Source of the DNA: Hyphomicrobiales bacterium
GTDB taxonomy: Bacteria; Pseudomonadota; Alphaproteobacteria; Rhizobiales; Aestuariivirgaceae
Assembly (NCBI GenBank): GCA_025359045.1
Contig: JANYHN010000050.1
Span: 1-53,790, forward strand
Length of the DNA: 53,790 nucleotides
Direction: 5' to 3'
A program made the position numbers and the translations under genes. A model generated the notes under the pieces. That model had not been told where the DNA came from, did no database searches, and saw only the letters and a list, made by a program, of their open reading frames with translations. Positions 32,902 to 42,288 of this stretch are shown piece after piece; within the stretch, counting starts at the first letter, position 1, and each line of letters begins with the position of its first letter.

Positions 32902-32924
32902 GGCGGGTGCTTTAAGCGCCCGCC
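32902..32924. terminator. Bidirectional hairpin between convergent genes
   Basis: GGCGGGTGCT (32902-32911) pairs with AGCGCCCGCC (32915-32924) over ten bases with one T-G wobble and a three-base loop. A five-T run lies six bases beyond on the plus strand, and a four-T run lies beyond on the minus strand. It overlaps the DUF2585 stop codon. It probably terminates the Cys-rich gene and also the DUF2585 gene. Confidence 0.6.
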
Positions 32925-33469
32925 TGCCAGTTTTTGATGGCTTCAAGCGGATGAAGCAGCATTATGACGTTCAGCGTTAGGTTATCTCTGATCACATAGA
33001 GCGCCAGTAACTCCATCTCCAATGCAGCGGCGATCGTGATTTTCCATGGCAGTTTTGAGGCGATGAAAAAACCGACGATCATAAAGCCGATGTCGCTTGT
33101 TGAATTGACGATGCTATCGCCAAAATAATCCAGTGATATTGTGCCTTCACGGTAGCGATTGATGATGAAGGATGAGTTTTCTAGAAGCTCCCAACCGCCT
33201 TCTACCACCGTGGCAATCAGCAGCCGATAGGCTAACGGCCATTTTCTTGCAATCAACCATGTGATAGCAAAAAAGATAAAACCGTGGATGATGTGTGAAA
33301 GTGAATACCAATCAGCGATATGCTGCGAGTTATCGGCGCTGTTGACCACACCTTCCCAGAATTTGACGTAGCCACATTTGCAGATAAGCAATCGGCCTTG
33401 GGCGTACTCAGTGATTGCAACGAAAACAATAATGACAACGACAGGCAGATATGGGATGAATTTTTTCAT
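32912..33469 (-). CDS. DUF2585 family membrane protein
   Basis: A 185-residue inner-membrane protein of the DUF2585 (UPF0314) family. Hydrophobic segments are seen at about 5-23, 56-74, 127-142 and 146-172. Conserved segments include CKCGYVKFWEGVVNSADNSQHIADWYSLSHIIHGFIFF, GGWELLENSSFIINRYREGTISLDYFGDSIVNSTSD, and the C-terminal DNLTLNVIMLLHPLEAIKNWQ. Polar residues near the membrane (His, Asp, Glu) suggest an enzymatic or transport role, but none is known. Confidence 0.9.
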   Translation of the reverse strand: MKKFIPYLPVVVIIVFVAITEYAQGRLLICKCGYVKFWEGVVNSADNSQHIADWYSLSHIIHGFIFFAITWLIARKWPLAYRLLIATVVEGGWELLENSSFIINRYREGTISLDYFGDSIVNSTSDIGFMIVGFFIASKLPWKITIAAALEMELLALYVIRDNLTLNVIMLLHPLEAIKNWQAGA

Positions 33470-33501
33470 CCGTTATTACTAAATATTGATCGTTAATTTT
33501 A

Positions 33502-33918
33502 TTATGCATCAACGCTTGGAATTTCTACCATTTGAACGCCAGCGATTTTCCAGCTGCCGTCTGGCTGCTGTTGCATCGCATATACCGCCTCATAGCGTTT
33601 GCCGTTGGTAGCGGTGATGATCACGTGTTGGGCTGGCCTTCCCAAGCTGTCTGTCGCCAGATCGCCAAATACATATTTGGTGTTTTTGTAAATCGGCTCA
33701 TAGCCGCGCTTTACCATGCCCATGAAGGTTTCAGCACTTGGGAAGATGCCTTTGACAATGGGTGCCGCAAAGGAATAGGCGGCCGGGCCATCATCCTTTT
33801 TGAAGGCCTCAAGCTGGCCTGAAATCACCGCTTGAAACGCGGATTGATCAGCGTTTTCAGCACTTGCCGGGGCTAGCAAAAAGACTAACAACAGAGCAGA
33901 TACAAGAAATCTAATCAT
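33502..33918 (-). CDS. DUF4864 family exported protein
   Basis: A 138-residue protein from ATG 33918 (GAGG six bases upstream; an extension to 34020 overlaps the divergent gene). A signal peptide MIRFLVSALLLVFLLAPASAEN precedes a single DUF4864 domain: FQAVISGQLEAFKKDDGPAAYSFAAPIVKGIFPSAETFMGMVKRGY, then GRPAQHVIITATNGKRYEAVYAMQQQPDGSWKIAGVQM. The fold resembles NTF2/SnoaL-like cone proteins. Function unknown. Confidence 0.88.
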   Translation of the reverse strand: MIRFLVSALLLVFLLAPASAENADQSAFQAVISGQLEAFKKDDGPAAYSFAAPIVKGIFPSAETFMGMVKRGYEPIYKNTKYVFGDLATDSLGRPAQHVIITATNGKRYEAVYAMQQQPDGSWKIAGVQMVEIPSVDA

Positions 33919-33992
33919 GATTGACCTCGCTTTGGAATATGATGTCTTGCTTTTGTTACGCTGGCAAATCACAATTGGTTTAGGAGCAAAAA

Positions 33993-34307
33993 ATGGATCA
34001 TTCAGTTTTAGAAACGGCATCGAGTTGGCTTGCTGAAAAACGGTTGGTGGCGTTGGCGACGGTTATAGAAACTTGGGGATCAGCGCCACAGCCTGTTGGA
34101 AGCCAGCTGGTGATCGACGGGGATGGCAATTTCATGGGCTCGGTTTCAGGGGGCTGTGTCGAGGGTGCCGTCATTACAGATGCACTAGATGTTATGAAAA
34201 CAGGTGAGCCCAAGATTTTGGACTTTGGCGTGGCGGACGAGACGGCTTGGAAAGTGGGGCTGGCTTGTGGAGGCAAAATTCGGATTTATGTGGAGCCGCT
34301 TTTGTGA
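33993..34307 (+). CDS. XdhC family protein, CoxI N-terminal part
   Basis: A 104-residue protein that is the N-terminal XdhC_CoxI domain only: VALATVIETWGSAPQPVGSQLVIDGDGNFMGSVSGGCVEGAVITDA with the conserved SGGCVE Cys. XdhC chaperones bind molybdenum cofactor, promote its sulfuration and insert it into xanthine dehydrogenase or CO dehydrogenase-type enzymes. The C-terminal Rossmann half is a separate gene that starts within this gene's stop codon (GTGA overlap), so one XdhC is encoded in two parts. Confidence 0.9.
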   Translation: MDHSVLETASSWLAEKRLVALATVIETWGSAPQPVGSQLVIDGDGNFMGSVSGGCVEGAVITDALDVMKTGEPKILDFGVADETAWKVGLACGGKIRIYVEPLL

Positions 34308-34969
34308 AGGCTGAAGTTCTGAATGCTATTTTAGGGGCGCGGAAAAATCGGCGTTCAGTCGCAGTTGTGACTGAGCTGAATTCTGGTGTGCAGCGCGTTG
34401 TATCTCGGGCCGACGCCGATGAGGCTTTAGAGAAAAGGTTTCGGTTTGATCAATCAGGTATTGAGAAAAGTGAAACTGGCGAAAGCTTTGTGGCCATTCA
34501 CAATCCACCATTGCGGTTAGTCATTATTGGGGCTGTCCATATTGCACAAAGCATTATCCCCATGGCGCAGGCGGCCAATTATGATGTGACGGTGATTGAC
34601 CCGCGCGGGGCCTTTGCTACTGGCGCAAGATTTCCGGTGGTGTCGTTGATTGAAGATTGGCCGCAGGATGTTTTGCCGAAGCTTGGGCTTGATGCGCGAA
34701 CTGGTTTTGTGGCGCTAACCCATGATCCTAAGATAGATGACCCAGCATTGGATTTGGCTCTGCGGTCTGACGTTTTTTATATCGGCGCTTTGGGTTCAAA
34801 GAAAACGCAAAGCTCGCGCATGGAACGACTGAAGGCTTCTGGATTTGACGACGCAAAACTTGCACGCATTCATGGGCCGATTGGGTTGAAGATTGGTGCC
34901 GTGGGTGCGCCCGAAATTGCATTATCAATCATGGCGGAAATGACCCAATCATTACGGCTTGGTGGCTAA
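34304..34969 (+). CDS. XdhC family protein, Rossmann C-terminal part
   Basis: A 221-residue protein starting at GTG 34304, which overlaps the stop of the preceding half and has GGAG eight bases upstream; an ATG at 34247 inside the upstream gene is less likely. The XdhC C-terminal Rossmann domain is visible as RLVIIGAVHIAQSIIPMAQAANYDVTVIDPRGAFA, then ALTHDPKIDDPALDLALRSDVFYIGALGSKKTQSSRMERL and HGPIGLKIGAVGAPEIALSIMAE. Its stop overlaps the next start by one base. The pair acts as a two-subunit or two-chain XdhC. Confidence 0.9.
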   Translation: MKAEVLNAILGARKNRRSVAVVTELNSGVQRVVSRADADEALEKRFRFDQSGIEKSETGESFVAIHNPPLRLVIIGAVHIAQSIIPMAQAANYDVTVIDPRGAFATGARFPVVSLIEDWPQDVLPKLGLDARTGFVALTHDPKIDDPALDLALRSDVFYIGALGSKKTQSSRMERLKASGFDDAKLARIHGPIGLKIGAVGAPEIALSIMAEMTQSLRLGG

Positions 34970-36573
34970 TGAAGTTTGGTTCGTTTGCGGTTGATGAAGC
35001 CTTAGGCTGTGTTCTCGCGCACACGGTGAAGCTTGACGCTTTCACCTTGAAGAAAGGCAAAGTTTTATCTCAACTCGATATCGATTCACTGGATGCTGAA
35101 AATGTGAAGAGCGTTGTTGCTGCACGGCTTGACGTTAGTGATGTGCCGGAGGACGAAGCGGCGCGACGGTTATCAATCGCCATGAGCGGTCAGAACACAA
35201 TAGCTCAAGAAGCATTTACAGGGCGTGCGAATATTTATGCAGAGCAATCAGGTGTCTTTCGTGTGGACCTCGAACGCCTGCGCCAGATCAACCATCTTCA
35301 TGAGAGTCTGACAATTGCCACGCTTCCCGCATTTGCACGGGTGGGCAGGCGGGATATGTTGGCCACGGTTAAGATTATTCCGTTTGCAACGCCGCGCGCG
35401 GTTTTGGAAAAGGCCTTGGCCATTTTGGGTGAACAGCCTTTGGTTTCAGTTGCGGCGTTCAAACCTTTACGCGTGGGATTGATCATAACAAGGTTGCCGC
35501 AAACAAAAGATTCGATTGTTGCCAAATCTGAAACTGCCATTCGTGACCGCGTGATGTCATTGGGTGGCAACCTAACGCAAGTGGCTGTTTGTAATCATGG
35601 GCAAGATGTTTTGGCGCAGGAAATTCGAAAACTGAATGGCTTCGATCTCATTTTACTCTTTGGGGCGGCTGCTATTGTTGACCGCGCTGATGTGGTTCCT
35701 GCTGCGCTGGTAACAGCGGGCGGTTTGGTAGATCATGTGGGTATACCTGTTGATCCGGGTAATCTTCTTATGTTGGGCAGGCTTGGCGATACGCCGGTGG
35801 TTGGTGTTCCATCTTGTGCGCGTAGCCCTAAAACCAATGGTTTTGATTGGGTGTTGGAACGCTTAATGGCGGGCATAGATGTTTTGCCTTCTGATCTGAT
35901 GGACATGGGGGCAGGTGGGTTGCTAGCTGAAATCAAGTCGCGGCCCCAACCACGCGATGGCCAGACCTCGACGATGGTTGCACCACGTATTGCTGCGGTT
36001 GTTTTAGCGGCCGGCCTTTCGAGCCGGATGGGCTCGAACAAATTGCTTGCTGATCTCAATGGCCATGCTTTAATCCAACATACAATCGATAGACTAAGCA
36101 AAGCAGCAATTGACGAGATTATTGTTTTAACCGGGCATCAGGCCGCTGAGGTGCAGGCGGTTTTAAAAAATCTTAAACTGCGCTTTGTTCACAACGCTGA
36201 TTATGCCCAAGGGCTTTCGACTTCGGTTCGAGTGGGCATTGCGGCGGTGCAAGAGTTCGATGCAGCCTTTGTGTGCTTGGGCGATATGCCTTTAATCGAA
36301 GCGGAAGATTTGAACCGGATGATTGCGGCGTTTAATGTTGCTGAAGGTCGGTCCTTGGTAGCACCTGTGCTTGGCCGCAAACTGGGTAATCCGATTTTGT
36401 GGGGTCAAGAGCATTTTGCTGATTTGATGGCATTAACAGGTGACCGGGGTGCGCGCAGTTTGATTGAATCACGGCGTGATCAAATTGTTGAAATCGCGGT
36501 GACGCATGATGGTATTTTATTAGACGCCGATACGCCTCAGGCTTTGGAAGAAATCAAAGGCAAATTAAAGTAA
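34969..36573 (+). CDS. MoeA-like / MocA-like molybdopterin fusion
   Basis: A 534-residue two-domain protein. Residues about 1-330 are a molybdopterin-binding MoeA/MogA-like domain (DLILLFGAAAIVDRADVVPAALVTAGGLVDHVGIPVDPGNLLML). Residues about 342-534 are a nucleotidyltransferase of the MocA/MobA kind (IAAVVLAAGLSSRMGSNKLLADL...CLGDMPLI). Together they would make the molybdopterin cytosine dinucleotide cofactor used by xanthine dehydrogenase/CO dehydrogenase-family enzymes. It is one base from the XdhC pair. No molybdoenzyme gene is visible in this window, so its client must be elsewhere. Confidence 0.9.
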   Translation: MKFGSFAVDEALGCVLAHTVKLDAFTLKKGKVLSQLDIDSLDAENVKSVVAARLDVSDVPEDEAARRLSIAMSGQNTIAQEAFTGRANIYAEQSGVFRVDLERLRQINHLHESLTIATLPAFARVGRRDMLATVKIIPFATPRAVLEKALAILGEQPLVSVAAFKPLRVGLIITRLPQTKDSIVAKSETAIRDRVMSLGGNLTQVAVCNHGQDVLAQEIRKLNGFDLILLFGAAAIVDRADVVPAALVTAGGLVDHVGIPVDPGNLLMLGRLGDTPVVGVPSCARSPKTNGFDWVLERLMAGIDVLPSDLMDMGAGGLLAEIKSRPQPRDGQTSTMVAPRIAAVVLAAGLSSRMGSNKLLADLNGHALIQHTIDRLSKAAIDEIIVLTGHQAAEVQAVLKNLKLRFVHNADYAQGLSTSVRVGIAAVQEFDAAFVCLGDMPLIEAEDLNRMIAAFNVAEGRSLVAPVLGRKLGNPILWGQEHFADLMALTGDRGARSLIESRRDQIVEIAVTHDGILLDADTPQALEEIKGKLK

Positions 36574-37008
36574 GTGGCGATATTGAATGAAGCCGGAACG
36601 TGAGGCGATTTTATTGTAGAGTTCCATGGCGTCAGTATTGCTTTCATGGGTCAACCAATGCACGCGCGAGCAGCCCTTAGATTTTGCATAGGCATAAACA
36701 TATTCGATGAGCTTTCGGCCCACGCCGTGTCCTCTCGCATCATCTGCAACAAACAAATCTTGCAGATAGCAATAATCACCTGTTGTCCAGCATGAGCGGT
36801 GTTGGATGTGGTGCACAAAGCCAACAGCTTTATCACCATTCCAAGCCATGGCGGCGCCCATGAGTTCTGCCGGATCAAGCAAACGGTTCCACGTTACATT
36901 GCTTACAGCTTCGGCGATGTCTGTTTTGTAAAACGCTTGATAGCCGCGCCAGAGAGGATACCACAAGGGCTTGTTTTCAGCATTAATGGCCCGAATTTCG
37001 ATTGTCAT
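36565..37008 (-). CDS. GNAT family N-acetyltransferase
   Basis: A 147-residue Gcn5-related acetyltransferase. The acetyl-CoA-binding segment is [51 protein letters not shown], the standard R/Q-x-x-G-x-G/A pattern (here ARGHGVG). Substrate unknown. It converges with the MoeA/MocA gene (nine-base overlap) and its start overlaps the radC stop by four bases. Confidence 0.9.
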   Translation of the reverse strand: MTIEIRAINAENKPLWYPLWRGYQAFYKTDIAEAVSNVTWNRLLDPAELMGAAMAWNGDKAVGFVHHIQHRSCWTTGDYCYLQDLFVADDARGHGVGRKLIEYVYAYAKSKGCSRVHWLTHESNTDAMELYNKIASRSGFIQYRHLL

Positions 37009-37706
37009 ATCAATTGCAAATTCCTGAAGCTCACATGGCCTTTGCGGCCAATGATGATGTGATCGTGTACTAAAATTCCAAGCGTGTTCCCAGCGGCTAT
37101 CACTTTCTTGGTCATCTCAATATCGGGCATGGAAGGCGTTGGATCACCCGACGGGTGGTTGTGCACCATGATGATTGCGGATGCTGAAAGCTCAAGCGCG
37201 CGTTTGATCACTTCACGGGCGTAGACTGGGGTGTGGTCGACACTTCCGGTTTGTTGCACTTCATCGGCAATCAATTGATTTTTCTTGTCGACGAACAGCA
37301 ACCTGAAACTCTCGGTTTCGGCAAAGGCCATGGCCGCGTGGCAATAGTCTATTATGGCTTTCCAACTGCTCAGCAAAGGACGATTGATAATTTTGCCACG
37401 TGACAAACGTAGAGCTGCGGCTTGAATTAATTTGATTTCGGTGGCAACAGCGGGGCCAACTCCTTTGACCTCCATCAAACGCTCAGGCTCGGCGCTCACA
37501 ACTTCTGCAAAGCTGCCAAAGCGGGCGATCAACGCTTTGGCGATTGGTTTTGTGTCACCGCGTTTGATGGCACGGAATAAGACCATTTCAAGCAGTTCGT
37601 AATCGGGCAGAGCATCTGTGCCGCCAATCTCAAAGCGTTCGCGCAAGCGCTCACGATGGCCCAAGAAAGTGGCCTGATTGGTCGCATCTTCTAGGCCTTT
37701 GGCCAT
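37005..37706 (-). CDS. radC: RadC/JAB domain DNA repair protein
   Basis: A 233-residue RadC. A helix-hairpin-helix-like region lies at about 70-100 ([17 protein letters not shown]), followed by the JAB/MPN metalloprotease-like domain (about 110-233) with the JAMM core HNHPSGD (His182, His184, Asp188). Historically linked to DNA repair; more recent work ties such proteins to strand annealing in transformation and mobile elements. Follows map by one base. Confidence 0.93.
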   Translation of the reverse strand: MAKGLEDATNQATFLGHRERLRERFEIGGTDALPDYELLEMVLFRAIKRGDTKPIAKALIARFGSFAEVVSAEPERLMEVKGVGPAVATEIKLIQAAALRLSRGKIINRPLLSSWKAIIDYCHAAMAFAETESFRLLFVDKKNQLIADEVQQTGSVDHTPVYAREVIKRALELSASAIIMVHNHPSGDPTPSMPDIEMTKKVIAAGNTLGILVHDHIIIGRKGHVSFRNLQLI

Positions 37707-37707
37707 A

Positions 37708-38511
37708 TCAGATTTTTGCTGTTGGGCGATCCAGCCCCTTTGGTGAAAGTGTGAATATTTCGCAGCCTGTTTCAGTCACACCAATGCTGTGTTCGAATTG
37801 GGCAGAAAGCGAACGATCCCGCGTGACTGCTGTCCAACCATCGCTCAGAATTTTAACGTGTGGCTTACCCAGATTGATCATTGGCTCAATTGTAAAGAAC
37901 ATGCCGGGCTTGAGTTCAACACCTTCGCCGCGCTTGCCATAGTGAAGAACGTTGGGATGATCGTGAAATACTTGGCCCACACCATGACCACAGAAATCGC
38001 GCACTACAGAGCAGCGCTCGGCTTCAGCATATTTTTGAATGGCGTGGCCGATATCTCCGAGATGCGCACCAGGTTTCACTTCGGCAATACCAAGTCTCAG
38101 GCATTCATATGTCACGTCAATCAGGCGCTCGGCTGCGCGGCTAATTTCGCCCACAGCATACATGCGGCTAGCATCACCGTGCCAACCATCAACAATGAAG
38201 GTGACATCGATATTGACAATATCGCCTTCGCGCATTGGTTTATCATTCGGGATGCCGTGGCAGACGACGTGATTAATCGATGTGCAACAGGCCTTCCTGT
38301 AACCGCGGTAGTTCAAAGTTGCCGGCAAAACTTTGTGGGTCGACGCGAAATCCATAAAAAATTCATCGATCACTTCTGTGGCCACACCTGTTTTGACAAG
38401 CGGCCCCACTTCGTCCAAGGCAACAGCCGTCAAACGGCCAGCCTTGCGCATGGCCTCAAAATCTTCCGGTTTGTGCAGTTTGATGCGCGATGAAGTTTGT
38501 GTTTTGGTCAT
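37708..38511 (-). CDS. map: Type I methionine aminopeptidase
   Basis: A 267-residue enzyme that removes the initiator Met from nascent proteins. All five metal ligands lie in recognisable contexts: the two Asp in [20 protein letters not shown], His in [18 protein letters not shown], and the two Glu in FFTIEPMIN and [11 protein letters not shown]. The family start ([19 protein letters not shown]) is intact. Divergent from the CinA-like gene with about 70 bases between. Confidence 0.97.
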   Translation of the reverse strand: MTKTQTSSRIKLHKPEDFEAMRKAGRLTAVALDEVGPLVKTGVATEVIDEFFMDFASTHKVLPATLNYRGYRKACCTSINHVVCHGIPNDKPMREGDIVNIDVTFIVDGWHGDASRMYAVGEISRAAERLIDVTYECLRLGIAEVKPGAHLGDIGHAIQKYAEAERCSVVRDFCGHGVGQVFHDHPNVLHYGKRGEGVELKPGMFFTIEPMINLGKPHVKILSDGWTAVTRDRSLSAQFEHSIGVTETGCEIFTLSPKGLDRPTAKI

Positions 38512-38581
38512 GTTGTCATTTTGTCAGGGGTTTGCGTTTTGGTCAATGTATGGCAGAGCGTGTAGAGAAATGAGTTTTGAA

Positions 38582-39346
38582 ATGACACACTCCCCCACCG
38601 CAGCCGTTCTTTTGATTGGAAATGAAGTCTTATCTGGGCGCACCAAAGACAAAAATCTAGGTTTTCTTGCGGACTATCTGTCAGCGTTGGGCATTGATTT
38701 GATGGAAGCACGGGTTATTGCTGATGATGAGGGTGATATTGTAGCAGCCGTAAATGCGTTGCGGACACGTTACACCTATGTTTTCAGCACCGGTGGCATT
38801 GGGCCAACTCATGATGATATTACAGCTGATTGCATGGCCAAGGCGTTTGGCGTGGGCATTTCACACCACCCAGAGGCTGTAGAGATTTTGACAGCCTATT
38901 TTAAGGAAGTGGGACGTGAGGCTAATGAGGCCCGGATGCGCATGGCCCGGGTTCCGGAAGGGGCAACACTCATTAATAATCCGATTTCAAAGGCACCCGG
39001 TTTTCGGATTGGCAATGTGTTTGTAATGGCCGGTGTTCCCAAGATTATGCAAGCGATGATGGATGCGTTGGCGCCTCAACTTGTGACAGGTGTTGTAGCA
39101 AAGTCTGTGAACATTGAGTTTCAAGGCGGGGAGGGCGATGTGGCCAAGCCGTTGAGCGCAATACAAGATCTTTTCCCAACTGTTACAATTGGTTCATATC
39201 CATTTGAGTCACCCCAAGGCTTTGCCACAAATCTGGTGTTGCGCTCGCGGGATGCTGAGGCATTGGAAAAAGCAGCCCAAGCTGTTGCAGCTATGGCTGA
39301 AGACTTGCATTTGCAAGGCAAAGCGCGCGGATGGAAGAGGCTTTAG
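38582..39346 (+). CDS. CinA-like molybdopterin-binding domain protein
   Basis: A 254-residue protein with only the N-terminal MoCF/CinA domain (AVLLIGNEVLSGRTKDKNLGFLADYL, STGGIGPTHDDITADCMAKAFGV, MARVPEGATLINNPISKAPGF, VFVMAGVPKIMQAMMDAL). In full-length CinA this domain has ADP-ribose pyrophosphatase activity, and a C-terminal NMN deamidase domain follows; that domain is absent here, as in many alphaproteobacteria. ATG 38582 is preferred; ATG 38570, four codons upstream, is also open. The stop overlaps the convergent kinase's stop. Confidence 0.9.
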   Translation: MTHSPTAAVLLIGNEVLSGRTKDKNLGFLADYLSALGIDLMEARVIADDEGDIVAAVNALRTRYTYVFSTGGIGPTHDDITADCMAKAFGVGISHHPEAVEILTAYFKEVGREANEARMRMARVPEGATLINNPISKAPGFRIGNVFVMAGVPKIMQAMMDALAPQLVTGVVAKSVNIEFQGGEGDVAKPLSAIQDLFPTVTIGSYPFESPQGFATNLVLRSRDAEALEKAAQAVAAMAEDLHLQGKARGWKRL

Positions 39347-41655
39347 GCGGCCAAAGCCTTCTTTACTTTTTCAGTCAGATCGTTGCGGGTGAATGGTTTG
39401 TTCACGAGTTCAATCGTGTCTGGCAAATCATTCATTTGCCGCACAGAACCGGGCGCATAACCTGACATGAATAGAATTTTGAGTTCGGGTCTCAGTTTTA
39501 TGGCTTTGGCCGCAAGCTCAGGGCCATTCATGCCGCCGGCCATAATGACATCTGAAAGCACCAGATCAATATCACGCTGGTCATCAATCATCTGCAAGCC
39601 TTCGTGGCCGTTTGTGGCGGTGATTGTTTCAAAGCCCATTTCTTCAATCATTGCGGCTGCCACTTCGCGCACTGAGCCGTTATCTTCAACCACAAGGATT
39701 TTCATTTTACGAGACGGAAGTGTTGGCAGGGCCTCGACAGTTGTGGCACCCAGCTCACGCATCAAGTGTTCTTGAAGTTCTGCTGGGCGCTTTATGACAT
39801 CAATTTTTGTTGAAGCCGTGAGCCTTGGCAAATAGAGCTTCACTGACGTGCCGTGACCAACTTCGGAATAGATTTTAACGTGCCCACCTGATTGTTTCAC
39901 GAAACCATAAATCATTGACAGACCGAGGCCTGAGCCTGCTTCGGGGCCTTTTGTGGTAAAGAAGGGTTGGAACACTTTTTCGATATTTTCAGGCGCTATG
40001 CCCGACCCAGTGTCTGTGACTGAAATTTCAACATAGTCACCCGGTGTCACTTCTTCATGTGATTGTGCATATGAGCTGTCTAGGCTGCGGTTTGCGCTTT
40101 CAATAATCAGAGTGCCGCCTTTTGGTGCCATGGCATCGCGGGCATTGATTGTGAGGTTGAGGATCGCGGTTTCCAGCATTGTTTGGTCAACTTTTACGGG
40201 CCACAAATCTTCAGTTGGAATGAACTTAATCTCGACTGTTGCGCTGACTGCTTGCTTCAACATGTCTTGCATATTGAATAACAGTTTATTGATTTCCAGT
40301 TCTTTGTTTTGCAGCGTTTGCTGGCGTGAGAAAGCCAACATACGGCGTGTGAGATCAGAGCCTTTTTCGGACGCATCGATGGCAGCGCGAATGCGCTTGA
40401 GGGCGCGTTCGTCACCCTTCACCAATTGTTCAACCAATTGCAGATTACCCATAACAACCATCAGCAGATTGTTGAAATCATGCGCTATGCCGCCCGTGAG
40501 CTGGCCCACAGCTTCCATTTTTTGCGCTTGCTGAAATTTGTTTTCCAAGGCTTTGCGCTCAGTGACGCATTGGCAAGCGCCAAAGACAGATTCAATTTCG
40601 CCATTCGTCCCGCGTTCCGGATCCATGGTAACTTGGAAATATTCAAGTTCACCAGATTTCTTTTTGACTGCAATTTCGAGATTTTTTATTTGCTTCCCCA
40701 TTTTGGCGAGTTCGATGCCCTCGATAAATTTTTCGCGGTCACCTGGTTCGATCATCTTTATGAACGTGGCGAGATTGGGATGTACCATTGCATTCGCAAG
40801 GCCAAGAAGGGCAGCCATTTCAGCTGTGAGCCGTGAAACGCCGCTTTCTACCCGTAGTTTGAAACTTCCAAGATGCGAGACCGCTTGAGTGCGCTTCAAC
40901 ATCAGTTCTGAGTTTTTGAGGCGTTCGAGTGTGATCATTTGATCATCAATGTTGCGACAGAGTCCTACGACTTTCGTTGGTTTTCCTGTGGCTGGATCGC
41001 GCGTTAAGCCGGCGGCGGTTTCGATCCATGAGTAATTTCCAGCATTTGTGCGCACGCGGTAACGTGTTTGAAAAATATCAACACCAAATGGCGCATTTTT
41101 GATTTTCAGATCAATGGCTTTTTCAACATCTTCAGGATGGATCAGTGTATTAAATCTTACAAAATTCAGTTCACCGTCTGGTTCGCCGAATATTTCCAAC
41201 ATTTCAGGTGAGTTATAGGTTTCGCCTGTCTCATAATTGTGATCCCAAAGTGCATAGCCGCCTGAGCGCAAAGCTAATTGCAGACGGGTTTCGTTGTGCA
41301 TAGCGCTCATAGCTTGTTCGAGGCTGGCGTTTTGCCCGATCAACAAAATTGAGGTTGAGGACGCGTCCTCCCAAGTCTGGCTCCGGAACATGGATTTCAC
41401 ATGGCTACCCAGAGGCGGCGTGTAGCTGATTTCAATTTCGGGGGCGGCGTTTGAATCAGTACTGGTTGGCATATGGCGAGCGGAAACGAGACCGGTGCCA
41501 AATTTCATGAGGGACTTTCCGACAATGTCTGATTTTTGACAATTCCAGCGACGCAGAAGGGCTGTTGAAACATCTTTGATAACGGCTTCTGGCATTGCGA
41601 TGTGCAAAATTTCGGTATTTGCTATTTCGAAAGCATTAATAAGCGCGTCAATCAT
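39343..41655 (-). CDS. PAS hybrid sensor histidine kinase
   Basis: A 770-residue hybrid kinase, apparently cytosolic (no membrane segment). Domains in order: an N-terminal region, PAS-like domains (about 120-240 and 250-370), HisKA with phospho-accepting His392 (GGIAHDFNNLLMVV), HATPase_c with N-box LTINARDAM and G boxes DTGSGIAPE and GSGLGLSMIYGF, then a receiver (about 652-768) with phospho-accepting Asp702 (LVLSDVIMAGG). The FNNLL-type HisKA with C-terminal receiver is common in alphaproteobacteria. The signal sensed and any downstream regulator are not evident from neighbours. Confidence 0.92.
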   Translation of the reverse strand: MIDALINAFEIANTEILHIAMPEAVIKDVSTALLRRWNCQKSDIVGKSLMKFGTGLVSARHMPTSTDSNAAPEIEISYTPPLGSHVKSMFRSQTWEDASSTSILLIGQNASLEQAMSAMHNETRLQLALRSGGYALWDHNYETGETYNSPEMLEIFGEPDGELNFVRFNTLIHPEDVEKAIDLKIKNAPFGVDIFQTRYRVRTNAGNYSWIETAAGLTRDPATGKPTKVVGLCRNIDDQMITLERLKNSELMLKRTQAVSHLGSFKLRVESGVSRLTAEMAALLGLANAMVHPNLATFIKMIEPGDREKFIEGIELAKMGKQIKNLEIAVKKKSGELEYFQVTMDPERGTNGEIESVFGACQCVTERKALENKFQQAQKMEAVGQLTGGIAHDFNNLLMVVMGNLQLVEQLVKGDERALKRIRAAIDASEKGSDLTRRMLAFSRQQTLQNKELEINKLLFNMQDMLKQAVSATVEIKFIPTEDLWPVKVDQTMLETAILNLTINARDAMAPKGGTLIIESANRSLDSSYAQSHEEVTPGDYVEISVTDTGSGIAPENIEKVFQPFFTTKGPEAGSGLGLSMIYGFVKQSGGHVKIYSEVGHGTSVKLYLPRLTASTKIDVIKRPAELQEHLMRELGATTVEALPTLPSRKMKILVVEDNGSVREVAAAMIEEMGFETITATNGHEGLQMIDDQRDIDLVLSDVIMAGGMNGPELAAKAIKLRPELKILFMSGYAPGSVRQMNDLPDTIELVNKPFTRNDLTEKVKKALAA

Positions 41656-41790
41656 ATGGTTCAGCCTGTTTCCGATCGATTATGTTGCCATCATCGCTAG
41701 AAAGTATGAAACAAGTGTTGATCAAATGGTTGCCATTGCAATGAATTGTGCAAATTGCCATAGAACGTTAAATGAAGTTGGGGTATGATA

Positions 41791-42288
41791 ATGGACGAGA
41801 AGTGGCAAAAAAGTTTCCCAGTGTCTTGGGATCAGTTTCACCGTGATGCAAGGGCGTTGGCTTGGCGGCTTTCGGCTGCGGGGCCATTCAGGGCGGTGGT
41901 TGCTATTACTCGTGGCGGACTGGTTCCTGCGGCAATTGTGGCGCGCGAACTCGGTATTCGGGTTATCGAAAGCGTGTGTGTTGCATCTTATGACTATGAT
42001 AAACAAGGTGAAATTTCAGTTTTGAAACCTGTGTCAAATGATATTATCGGCACTGATAAGGGGGCCGGCGTTTTAATTGTCGATGATTTGGTGGACACTG
42101 GGGCTACAGCCAAACTCGTACGCGAGATGATGCCGAAGGCTCATTTTGCAACGGTTTATGCCAAACCACAGGGTCGGCCTTTAGTTGATACATTCGTGAC
42201 TGAAGTTAGCCAAGACACGTGGATTTATTTGCCGTGGGATATGGGGTTGCAGTTCAGCCCGCCGATCGGAGATCGCGCCACGGCTTGA
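41791..42288 (+). CDS. gpt: Xanthine/guanine phosphoribosyltransferase
   Basis: A 165-residue type I phosphoribosyltransferase. It begins [27 protein letters not shown], and the PRPP-binding motif is [35 protein letters not shown] and [13 protein letters not shown] are as in XPRT/Gpt, which salvages xanthine and guanine to nucleotides. ATG 41791 has GGGG seven bases upstream; ATG 41785 is also open. Convergent with the cyclase gene. Confidence 0.9.
   Translation: MDEKWQKSFPVSWDQFHRDARALAWRLSAAGPFRAVVAITRGGLVPAAIVARELGIRVIESVCVASYDYDKQGEISVLKPVSNDIIGTDKGAGVLIVDDLVDTGATAKLVREMMPKAHFATVYAKPQGRPLVDTFVTEVSQDTWIYLPWDMGLQFSPPIGDRATA

Noticed and set aside
38333..38581. Longer CinA-like protein starting at 38333
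   Set aside because: The extension is the antisense of map and unlike CinA; ATG 38582 or 38570 gives the family N-terminus.
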